From: Branchiostoma floridae
Taxonomy: Eukaryota > Chordata > Leptocardii > Amphioxiformes > Branchiostomatidae
Reading direction: 5' to 3'
NCBI RefSeq assembly: GCF_000003815.2
Contig: NC_049982.1
Span: 17,248,365 to 17,308,364 of the forward strand
DNA length: 60,000 nucleotides
The position numbers and the translations under genes are program-made. The notes under the pieces were generated by a model that did no database searches, was not told the origin of the DNA, and saw only the letters and a program-made list of their open reading frames with translations. This document shows, in pieces, positions 12,139 to 23,495 of the stretch (within the stretch, counting starts at the first letter, position 1; each line of letters begins with the position of its first letter).

Positions 12139-15100
12139 ATGTGTGAAGACTGGCAGCGGGACTTCGTCCTCGGTCCTCATGATCATCTCATCAACCAATG
12201 CAATTTTGATCGTCAGTTTCGTCAGGAAGACAGCTATGGAACTGCTAGAATAAGGTAAGTTTTTATGTCAGACTCTGTTCTGCACCAAAGGACAGGAGTG
12301 GAGATATAATTTTACGGTGATGATGAGGCGGAGTCCAGGAAAGAAGGTCACCGGTATAATTCCTGACATTTACACTCTAGTGAGCAAATGGTGGTATCGT
12401 CATATACCCACAAAAATCACAACCACTGAATGGACATGGGAATGGACATGGGTGCCAGTCTGTTTCCAGAGCATACAGCAGCCAGCTCCCGTGGGATCCA
12501 GGGGCACATAACATACATGTAACGTTATACTTTAACACAGTTGCTGGACCCATCCAAGATCACAGTGATTGGCTTTCTGTTTATCAACAAATTATGTTGA
12601 TGTTCTGTAAACTGATGAAGTAACATTTTTTAGCTATGATGCAATACATAAACACTATGCTTTAAGGAATACAGAAAGCCATCGGTCTCTTCGGCTCTTG
12701 TCGTCTCGGGAGACGGTCGACAGCTTCAGTCAGGGCCTCAGTCAGTTTAATACTGGGTACTGGTTACAGCTCACTTCAAACCTTCAATGGGTTTCAAGTA
12801 TAACTAAGTTAACGGTACTATTATTACTATTAGACCCACAACAGATAGTTCAGTTCAAGTGGCTTTTCCATCCATTTGAACAAAACATCAACTGAATGTA
12901 AAATTTCTGCCACTTTGATGCTATGCTGTAAGTTTCAGTTTGTAACTTTTTCCGTGTGTGTTAGTGCAAATCCTTCTGTCGGAAGTTGGTGATTTACTTC
13001 AAATCACCCGGATGGAGGCCTGGCGACCTCTGTCTCGTATCGGCCACATGGTGATCTACATCATTCACCCGGACGTATAACCTGTCGTTGTGCGAACATG
13101 TGCGAACATGTATATATATAGGGCTCCCTTGGAAATCAGTTACTACGTTAACTGAAGGGACTACCCTAAAAGATCAATAAATAAATAAATAAAAAAATAA
13201 AAAACTTTTTTTTTCCTTGGTTTGTAATTTTATTATATTAATGTTGCAATCTTGAAATATCAGGCCACATTGGCTTTTCATGGATGACATCCACGCTCAC
13301 ATTGATTTTCACCTTTTTTCTTTTTAAACAGCAACACACAACAGGGTTTAACAAGTTTTCTAAAATTCACTTGTCCTATTGGGCAAGTACATGAAAAATT
13401 TTGATAAATTTAAATGACATTTTTTCACAATGAATTTTCACTTCCAGCAATGGGATTCTTGTATTATTGGCTCTATTTTTCTGTGCTGACCAATGCTTGA
13501 TGCTATGACTGTAATAAGCAACTAATACGTTATACATGTATATATATATTATATCTCAAAATCACACTCAGGGAAAAATCCTACTAACTTGTTAGTACTT
13601 GCACGATTGGACAAGTAGGACATGCACTTGCCCGATGGGCATTTTCACATGCCTGGGACAATCGGACTAGTGGACTTGTCCAACCCTGCACAATTGAAAG
13701 CTTGTTTCGGTAATGTGGACTATTGAAGACATAAATGCATATTCTATTGTTGTGAGGGATTGTATGTCTTGTCCCTATTCCATTGGATATTTTGACATTT
13801 GGCAGTAGTCCACCTCGTACATTGTTAATTGCTCTAGAAAGCAGAACATGTTGATGACCTACTAATGTCTTATTTATTTGTTTAATATATTTGATACTAT
13901 GTTGTCTGTTCCCAAAACAGCCTCAAAAGTTTTTTCCAGTTTTTCTGTGAACTTCACATGGCCATGGTACTTTGCTTGATTGATTTTGCATTGTGCTTGT
14001 GTGGTTAAGTGGTCTGTGCAGTGTTACTTGCCACCTCTGTGTTTGTGTCAGGGGCTGGACATGACTGGAAAAGAATTGAATTGTCCATTCAGAGGGGGAT
14101 ACAAAGCCAGAAGCCTGTGTATGAGGGAGCTTATAAAGATAAAGAGCTTTCGCCTTATGGCGTCAAACCTCTGTGCGTAAAAGAACCCAACACACTTACC
14201 AAAAAGAGTAGTGATGACCCTATGTGCCTGGCTCTAATGAGCTGTAGCTAATGGAAAAGTGGCATACTTCATCATCATCCTAAGGTCACCTGCTTCACCT
14301 TCTTATGGAGTGATTGTCAAAATTTTGGACAAAAGTATGCAAAAAAGTGTTTACTGGTTGGGTAAGATGGTTACATGTAGCAGAGGGTGTAGTAGCAATA
14401 TGAAACTAAATGGTCCAAGTTGTAGTTTTGACGGTAGTAAAAGATACTAAAAATCAAGATGCTCCCTCTGTGGGGGCATCTGTATCTTAGTCACTGAACA
14501 ATGGCCCCACCTAGCTATTCTTGCAGAAATTGCACCACGTAAATGGCAAATCAAGAGACGTACTTGTTTTGTCAATTGCAGTGTTCTTTACAATCCTCTT
14601 TGATATCAAATTTGGAGAAATTTTTCTTGAAAGGGCCCATATGACAATCTATCAATGTTTCAAACAAGGCAAGCTATATTTAGACTGCCAGATACTATCT
14701 TGTACTCATGGTGCTTACTAGGGCTGGGTAGCGGTACACCGAGATTTCACTCAAGGAACTGAGCAGTGGTCATCATTTGTGCCGTGTGTTTGGAGGCTAG
14801 AGGGAAAAGATTGGCTGTCTCGTAAAGAAGGGGATGAGAAAAGAACAGGGAAGTAATGGAGTTTTGGGCTAATGAAGTGAATATAGTGTCTGATTTGGGC
14901 ATGTAGATAGTTAAGGGCAGAAATCAAGAAGATGAAAAGGCATAGCATCTAACTGTAAGCATTTGCTTACTGGTATTACTCATTTGATATTCCACAAAGG
15001 TTTCTATATCATGTATCTTGTTTGTTCCATAGTAACATTGATTATTACTGCTGATTGAATATTAACAAAATCAGTTGCCAAGAGCCAAGTTTTAGTGGAA

Positions 15101-18100
15101 TGACCAAAGTCAAATGAAGTAAACTCTATAGACTGATCCTGACTGTCCATCACAAAGCATTAGTATGCAGGTCAACTGCAAACTGGCAATTAGTGGTGTG
15201 ACTAAAAGTTGTTTAAACGATGAGGGCTGGGTTGTCCAGACAAGGCAGACTGTCTGGAAGGACCGGATTTTCCATATTGGACACATATCTGGAAACATAG
15301 AAATACAGATAGACAGACACATCAAAAACAAAAACTCCATTTTTATGGAAGTAATCAGGTACACAGCTCTGTTTTGGGGTGCACAATAGTCTGTAAAGCC
15401 AGTATTTTAAGCCCTGTTTTGAACCTAATTTAGAAAAAGGCAGGGTCACGTAATACTTCGTTATAAAAGCAATAACTGCTTTCATGTTCCCAGACAAGCC
15501 AGTGACCTGTAACAGTGGAATGATTCTTCTAATAGCCAGAGTTATTGGAGTCACTGGTGCAGTACTGGTACCAGCAGTTTAAATCACATTATGAGAAAGA
15601 AAGCCGGGTGCTTGGACTAATTCAACTATTTCCAGACATTTATGTAGGAAGATTATTTTTCTTTTCAAGATTGAGCTTTATGTACAGAATTGGGGTAAGA
15701 TACTCAATTTGTATTGAATACTCCAAAAAAAAGCAAGTTCCAACTGAAGTGTGGTGCTTGCAGTGCCACAGTAATTTGGGTACGCAGTTATGCAGAAATG
15801 CCATCAGTGGTGGGATGTAGGAACTTGGATTTGAAGCATTGCACCCGCTATAGGAATTGAATTTAAAGTATTGATCAAGAATATAGTAACAAATTGGGAA
15901 GAATTAGTCTTGATTTAAAGTGTGCTTGTGGGACTTGTGCCATGGTACCCATGATTTGATTTTCCTGATGCACGCAGGATATCCTATGTGTGAAATTACT
16001 AAATGATTGAATTTGGATGAGATATGGGATTTCTCTGAGTTAAACAGCTGGGCCTTCCTGTAACTTTAAAGATTCCTTTATACTCAACTTAGCACTGTAG
16101 CTTGTTGCTTTTTTTGCCAACCTGTATAATGTTTTAGACATGTACAGTACCTTTTTTCTTAACTGTGAGGTATTTTACAGCCATATGCCATTAAGCAAGT
16201 TTGCATGAGCCAGATTGTTGTCTATTTGGATGGTTGATGATCATATCCTTTCATTCACTTGTACCCTGGTTTGTTAGTTGCTGCAGTTGTTTCTATCCAA
16301 AATTGTGCCACACCTATATGTCAGATTGTTGTCTGTTTGGATAGTTGATGATCAGATCCTTTCATTCACCTGTATATCTACATGTGCCCTGGTTTGTTAG
16401 TTGCTACGGTTGTTTCTATCCAACATTGTGCCACACCCACCTGTAACATCAGATGGTAATATATGGTACTGGTATGTAGAAGAATAGGGAAAGCAAATCC
16501 AGCTGACATCCATCATGCATAATTGATTTCCTACTCTGTTGGAATTTTAAAATAGGATTTTCCTGGCCATTGACAAAGAGTAATATTCCCCAAGTGCCAT
16601 TTTAAAAAGGTCTTTGAGATACAACAGACAGATAGGAACTTCTAAATGATATATTAAGTACTGTTTTACTTTCAGTGAGGGGAAGTTTATGTGTGTGTAT
16701 GTGTATGTTTGCATGCATGCACACCTACATGTTTGTATATTGTGTTTTCTTTTGCTCTATCCCCATAATAGTATCAAAATCAAACCTGCCTTTACAGAGT
16801 GAGGATATTGATATTTATAGAATGTTTGCATTAAGTCTTCATGAGAATTGAAATCTGTTGGGAAGGGATATCTGTCCTTGGTGCTGGACTAATATCTGTT
16901 GGTTATCAATATCTGTCATTGGTGCTGGACTGATGTCTGTTGGTTAGTGACACCTAGCCTTGGTGCTGAACTGATATCTGTTGGTTATTGACACCTGTCC
17001 TTGGTGCTGGACTGATATCTGTTGGTTAGTGAAATCTGTCCTTGGTACTGGACTAATATCTGTTAGTTATAGACATATGTCCTTGGTGCCGGACTGACAT
17101 CTGTTTGTTAGTGACATCTGTCCTTGGTGCTGGACTGATATCTGTTGGATAGTGACATTTGTCTGTAGCACTGAATCATATATGTTTGTTATTGATATCT
17201 GTCTGTGGCACAGAACTGCTATCTTTGGGGTTTTATACCTGTCCTTTGTGCTCAACTTTCATCATTTGGTTATTGACATCCATCCCTGGTTCTGAAATGA
17301 TATCTGTTGGTAATTGATATCCGATTTTTCAGGAAACAGTTTTCATTTCTACCTGTTGTAAGCACATTATTTGTGGTTGAATTATTATATCACCACTCTT
17401 GTCGTGCAAGCTTCAAATGTATTTTTTTTCAGAATCATCTTCATTGAGTCTTTGACATACAAATACAAGATGAAAGACGGATTAAAATACCTAGGTCAAC
17501 CCTTTTTCTGGACTAACGAGGTTCAGAGGGCGCAAGGTAATACATATTAAAAAGAACAATTGTGTGCGTCAGACTGCTGAAATACAAACTGTTTTAAAAT
17601 TCTTGAAGCATATTGCACAAGAAGATGGCAAAACTAATATATTGCACTTTTTTTAATGTTACACTATTTCATGTAAGGTTACAACTATCAGCAGCTTGAG
17701 AATAGACCCAGAGGTTTTTCCCACCCAACTGTATTTCTTGCACAATATATAACATATGAAGTGCAGACTGCAAGTGCAGACTGCACACTTTCCCAATCTG
17801 CTTTTCAGCTGGCAGACTTCGCGTTCCTTGTGCCTAACTACACAGAGAGATTTTAGCTTTGAGCAGTTCTCGCTGTTTACCCATCCCCTACTACCAATTT
17901 CAATAGTGATAAGTGTAGCGTAGGTGCTGTGAATGTCAATTTCACTTAATAAATTCTCATATGTTGCCCTTTTCCTGTCCTCGGCACTACGGGTGTTTTG
18001 TTCGAAGGGTACAGTGAGTGTTTGTTTGCCCGGGTCTTGTATGGTTATGTCTGGTACAAGCGACGTGGGTAGAATGTCCGGTGGAATGGTAGAATGTGTA

Positions 18101-18287
18101 CCCCCTGTCATTGAGGGCAGGTGTCAGGTTTCTTTCAGGTGATTTCTTCCATTGTTTCCCCACAGTTGAGGCAATGGTGCAGATCAACAGTCATCCTGAC
18201 AACAGGTGGGCCACAGGGATATTAATGCCCTTGGGCCTGGGAGCAGAGAAATACCAAGGACTTTTGACTCAACACAATGGCATCTAG
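12139..18287 (+). CDS. Candidate three-exon small gene, 113 aa, unrecognised
   Basis: Proposed coding exons are 12139-12254 (ATG at 12139, perfect AAG/GTAAGT donor), 17433-17536 (T-rich acceptor, AAG/GTAATA donor) and 18166-18287 (TTTCCCCACAG acceptor, TAG stop). All three join in phase and the total is exactly 114 codons. The protein begins MCEDWQRDF, has KDGLKYLGQPFFW in the middle and ends with LLTQHNGI. No domain, signal peptide or membrane span is recognised. The first-exon frame is also open upstream of the ATG to about 12000, so a further 5' exon is possible. An overlapping minus-strand frame (11890-12198) is also open, which weakens the case. Function unknown. Confidence 0.4.
12960..13205 (+). 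mobile_element. LINE 3'-end fragment with (AATA)n tail
   Basis: A moderately GC-rich stretch reads like the end of a degraded ORF and 3' UTR (GGATGGAGGCCTGGCGACC). It leads into AAAAGATCAATAAATAAATA and an A-rich tail at about 13171-13205. The abrupt simple tail is typical of a 5'-truncated non-LTR insertion. The 5' boundary is approximate. Confidence 0.5.
13206..16210. other. Non-coding, no gene recognised
   Basis: AT-rich sequence with no supported gene; it would be intronic if the small gene above is real. At 13262-13300 there is a lone match to the terminus of the MITE at 34742-35590 (GGCCACATTG...GGATGACATC). One exon-like open stretch (14052-14177) is discussed among the rejected items. 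Confidence 0.4.
16211..16443. repeat. Tandem duplication, about 111-bp unit
   Basis: Two diverged copies lie head to tail. Both begin CAGATTGTTGTCT, at 16211 and 16322, and run through TTTGTTAGTTGCT and TTGTTTCTATCCAA to GTGCCACACC. The second copy carries a small insertion (ATATCTACATG). Confidence 0.8.
16878..17323. repeat. 41-bp minisatellite, about 11 copies
   Basis: Tandem units of 41 bp have the core TTGGTGCTGGACTGATATCT followed by GTTGGTTAGTGACATCTGTCC. The first seven units are well conserved; the last four are increasingly diverged with small indels. Short minus-strand frames across it are repeat artefacts. Confidence 0.9.
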
Positions 18288-21200
18288 GCTAGATGTGGTA
18301 ACAGGTTCCTGGTCCCTCTCGCTGACTACATGTATATTACCAGTGTAAAAACATCAGCAGGTATGTTACAATAGGAAGTGACAAAAATATGTCTCGTTAT
18401 TGGAGCGGAGCTTCATTAATTTTGGACTGCAGTGTCTTCAACTTGCTGCACGGCTGTTCTGTAACAGTAATTTAGTTTAACTAGCTATTCCTGGATCATT
18501 GGTCACCATTGCATTATAAAAATTATGTCCGTTGCATATGATCTGTTGACAGACCGTCCTGTTGGCAACGTTTCGCAAATGAAATATTTCTTATAAATGA
18601 AAGTATTTTCCTTCATGCGCAAATCAGGTTTATAATGACAGATATGGCTGTTGTTACCTTGTTGACACCTATATTTGTCCTTTTTAAACACCAGTCTTAG
18701 ATGCACCAAAATGCTGCATTCATCAGAAATGTTGTTGTTATTGTCACTGTTGTGACCGATATTTCTTCTGTGCTTTGAATAAGATGACTTAGCCACATAG
18801 GTTTAATCATGCAAATGTGACTTTACAATTGGCAACATTTGGGTGTATTGCATGAACTAAAGAATTTTAAGGGATTTGAAACTTGTATGAATGCTAATAT
18901 ATACTACAAACGCAAAAGCATTAATATTTTCTGGTAGGTTTGCTCTTGTGTGCATTACTAATAGATTGACTCATTTCAATAGGTACTAGTACTACAGGGT
19001 AGACATTTTCTGTCACAGAATGTATTTGATGGGATTAATTTGTTCCATGCAACACCAAGCTTGCATTTCAGTACTGTTTAGACGGTATCGGTTAGCCACC
19101 CTTTATTAACCATGTGTAAAAAACAACAACACTGTGCCAGAGACAGAAACATGGAATCAGGCAATACAATAAGATAAGATTGTTCGAGGCCATCAATAGG
19201 GAGGCGCAAGTGGAACTTTTAAAATTAATATTTAATTTTTTTTCTGTTCAGTTGTCAGTCCATCAGATGTTGTTGTAGGGATTTGCTTGGTCCATACTGC
19301 AGATGTGATCCCCACCAATGACAACATGGAAAGAAGTTACTGATTGTGTTTGGATCATGTGGATTCCGACCCTTGAGTGGCAAAGATCACAGCATTGCTA
19401 ACCAGAGGCCATAATACTGTAGTTTTGGTGCAGTTGACAGAGATAACATAAAACCACTTTGAAAATTTCAAGAAGTACATTGAAATTTACCTTTATTTGC
19501 ACTGTTGATAGACATGTATGCTTGACCTGCCAATGCAACTATTCCACCTAGGTTCTGCCTACTGTATCTTCTTTTCTGGAACACTGCCTAAATAGGTCAA
19601 CATGGAAATCCAAGGAGCTCAGGAACACGGAGATACTATTCAAAATGAATAGAATTAGGATTATATTTCTTAAATTCAACTGTGCAGTATTATACAATAG
19701 ATTTGTGCCCTTTTATGGAATGTTTGTAACATGAAGAGTGCGTGTACTGAAATGGCACAAAGACCTAAGATTTTGGAATGTGCTCCTTGCTTGATAATAT
19801 TGATACTGAGGTATGGTAGGATTTTACCATGGCCATTATTGAATGAGTAAGACACTCATTTCACCTTCACTAAAGAACCCAAATATACACCTCCGCGGTT
19901 TGTATTGATTTTTGTATCATGAAAGATGTGCACCTAATAGAGATAAGACATAACCTTTGAATCAGTCCCTCTGGCATTCATTTGACTGTTTTCGTGGTCA
20001 TGTGACCTAACCCGAGCCAATAGACCCCTATCATTTGCTCTTTCCTTCCTATTTTAAACCTGAGTCAGCGTCCACACAGACTCATTTTGCTGTCCTTGAG
20101 GATTGCTGATTTAGCCCAGTAGAATTTGCATACAGCTGCCAGGTGCACCCAGAGCATACAATGAGCAGTGCCAGGCAGGGGTCCAGGTGAGTTGAACCAT
20201 CCTACAATGGTTCTTTGTAATCATGAAAATGCTGTCTACTGCACAAGATAGCAGCGGGAAAGGTAGTATCAGCCAGTTTATATATATTGCACTAATGATC
20301 CAATGATATTGTAAGATTTGCATCCCATGATGATTTGAAATATAGCCAGTCTAGCACGTTACTTTGAGAGAAATTATTGTTTTGCTATATAGCAAAATGT
20401 ACCCTCTCAGTAGAGAGCCAATTTCTCAGTTGAGTGCCAATTAGAAGGGTGTTGCATCATCATCCTGTGACACTGGGAGCATCAAGGATCTTGGCAAGAA
20501 GAGAGCGTTATTACTAAGAGTGCTGGGAGGAAAACAGGAATGATATTGTAATATAATATCCTGTTATAATACAGATGAAGCTTTCTCCTCACTGGCTATT
20601 TATATGAGATTCGCATTGGTTTCCCTGGTCAGCATAATAAAAATATGAATTATGACTTTTTCCGAAGGAAAAAAATTATTGTTTTTTCATTATCTGCTAT
20701 TCTATTAATTTGTCTGAGTTGGTCTGTGTTTATAGGTTTTCCATTAGAAAATTTGGTTTTGAAGAAGTTCTAAACCCAGTAATGTATTATTAATAAATGT
20801 CCTTTTATGTGGAATTCAGTTGTTTCACATTTTGCTGATTTTGGACTGATTAAGTTGTTGATTGGTTAGCTTGGAAGGTGCAGATGTGAACTGTACCACA
20901 GCTAAATGGCAGGGTTGTGATTAGTGTCAGGAGTCACCTGCGCCTGTCAGATCTAATTGCTGCTAGAGATGACATTGGGACACCCCATGTTTCTGTGAAA
21001 GGGTCAGACTGCTAGACTGCATATAATGATACATGTTGTAGATAGCATAGTAGATGGGGGAAATTTCAAATGCAACATACACAATGTAGGGAGAGAATGT
21101 TATGCTGTTTTTGAATGTGTGACAGACAGATGCATCACTGAGAAAGGAAGATAATTGATGATTGTTTTCTTGAATATTTATCATATCCCTCCATGAACAT

Positions 21201-23470
21201 GTCAAGTCACAGCTGTTAGTATGAACATGTAGAACTAGAAGTATGAGGAGGTTGGACAACCTCCTACTATATGTTAAGATAGATAAGTGTGCATTGTTGA
21301 TTTGGCTATTGGAGTGGATGTAGAAGTGTCCTTTATCGACTGGACAAATGATGCAGAAGTCTGTGCTGAGATATCTTGATTGAGCCAGGCAAAAATTCAT
21401 TCATATATCTATAAGATATGTTACTATATTCTGGGTACAGTTTTGGAATATGAGTTTTATTTTATTACTTTATTACTTTCTGCTGAATACAGTTGCAGTG
21501 AATAATTCCAGTTCAGAAGGGTTGTTTCATTGAATGGAGATTATTGAGTTTATTGAGATGCCCTTTGTAACTACTTGTGTGCTGAGTTCATCCATTGTGT
21601 GTGTGCAGATTAAATTTCAGAACTATTTGTGAATTGAAAGTTTGATAGAAGGTGACTTCTGATATGCAATAATACAAAATTCTTTTATCTATTCATTTAT
21701 TTGTTGGTTTGGCTATTCTGCATGCACAGCCAGGGCTGCCCAACTAACCCTGCTGACAGACAATGGCAATTACAAATGGAAGTTGAAATGGACAGGATTT
21801 TTAAATAAATTAGTAACTATATTTAATATTCCTACACAATCAGTTGGTTACACCTCCAGGAGGATGGAAATTATGTAACATTCCGTGATCCTGATGAAGA
21901 ACTGGTATTGGAGAGGGAGAAGGGGGGGGGGGCATGATGATGAATCCTACCTGGCAAAGTTATGTTCATAGACATGTGTACAAAAATGTAGCTGCTTTGA
22001 AGTCCCATATTAAGTATGGGTGATGTATAGAAACGAGGCTAGACTATAGGTTAAGAGATGCAGTCTGAGTCTTGTTTCTAATCTAGTCATTGTCTTCCTC
22101 CACAATATCAGCGGTTCATGAGGTTCTGTCCATTAGTGCGCATCACTATAGGTAAATGCTGTGAATATTTCTTTGTAACACACCCTGCAATGATCGATTG
22201 TTGTAAAAAGTCTTTGGGGGATACATTAAATTGCATTAGTTTCATGTTTGTGGTTTTTGAGGTGACCGCTTCACCACAAACTAAAAACCACAGCAATTTT
22301 TTTTTTATTCTGTCTTCTGTTCAGCTACATCATTGACTAAGCTCAACAGGGAGCTTATTATTATCTCTGCAGATTTGACACTTTGTGCAGTGATGATACA
22401 TCACTCTTGTGTGGGAATTTATCAGGATTACCTCAACATAACACTAGAACGTAAGAGACATGGATAAAGTGATGGCTGGCTCCCTGCCAACAGCCAGCTG
22501 CTGTAGGGCCCATTTTTGTTTACTAGTGTGGCTGTTGTACATAGTTGCACAGCTCAGTTCATTTTATGCACTTAATGTTTTTCTGTACGTTTATATACTA
22601 CTAGTATCATTTTTTTGTGCACCACCACCTGCCGCACTAGCTATACCTTGTCTCCCATGACACGATGTGCAAAGTAGAAGGCTGAAATTACAGAATAGAT
22701 TGTAATGTATGCAAGGATGCCTATGAATTCCTGTTTACCCTTTATACAGATTTCTTGCATCAATGCTACCATATATCTAACAGTGGTTAATGTCTCCATA
22801 CTTGATCAGACATTAGACAACCTTCACTTTGTGAACACATCTCTTAAGTTCTCCTCTTGTGTTGAGGTAATCCTGCACGAAGTGTCAAATCTGCCAAAGT
22901 AACAGTAAATTCTGTAATTCTGTACCAGGGTGAGACTGAGGGTTTGTTGTCCCAAACCCCCCAACCCCACCCCCACCCACCCCCCACCGGTGTCTGGAAG
23001 GAGGGGAAGGGAGAAAACAGACAAAACAGATTGTGTCAAAAATGATTTTTAGGGCAATCTCTTGTTGTCTTGTAATGTTTACTAAACCCTAGCTGTACAT
23101 TATTGCTATGCCTCTGAGCTCCAGACTGTGAGCTGCCAGTTGTGGCCGTCAATGTTGGTGGAGGGGATAAGATTTGTAAAGCAGAGCTGTCTGTAAGGTG
23201 TTAAGAGTAATTCACATCTTAAGAACATTAAGAGCCCTGTCACTTTTACATTAAAGCCTGGGATCATGTCTAATGGAAGGGGATCAGTGCTCAGCCCCAC
23301 TGACAGTGCTTCCATTTCTGGTGCATTACCTACTCAATATCAGGTCAGACACACAGCATTGCCTTACAGCATTTTGGGGGTGATTCAGTGTGGATGGAGC
23401 ACAAATTTATCTCCAAGTCACAACAGGGCGACAATTGTTTGTATGCAATTCACTTCTTGTTGTTCAAACT
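18288..23470. other. Non-coding, no gene recognised
   Basis: About 5.2 kb of AT-rich sequence. I see no exon with family resemblance, no terminal inverted repeats and no tandem array. A C-rich patch occurs at 22956-22988. It could be intergenic or a long 5' intron of the sialyltransferase gene further right. Confidence 0.4.
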
Positions 23471-23495
23471 CACTCACTCACTATCCATGGTTAGA

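Noticed and set aside
11890-12198. Minus-strand open frame of about 100 codons overlapping the first exon of the candidate small gene
   Set aside because: No minus-strand splice partners found, while the plus strand has a perfect donor in phase with later exons. Not fully excluded.
14052-14177. Exon-like plus-strand stretch (HDWKRIELSIQ... GVKPLC) with a good acceptor
   Set aside because: Its phase does not fit the exons at 12254 or 17433, and the donor (GTAAAA) is weak; no homology recognised.
15110-15554. Overlapping open frames on both strands
   Set aside because: AT-rich, no start or splice context, no family resemblance.
16878-17323. Could the regular array be a CRISPR?
   Set aside because: The repeats are contiguous 41-bp units without unique spacers, in an animal genome; it is a minisatellite.
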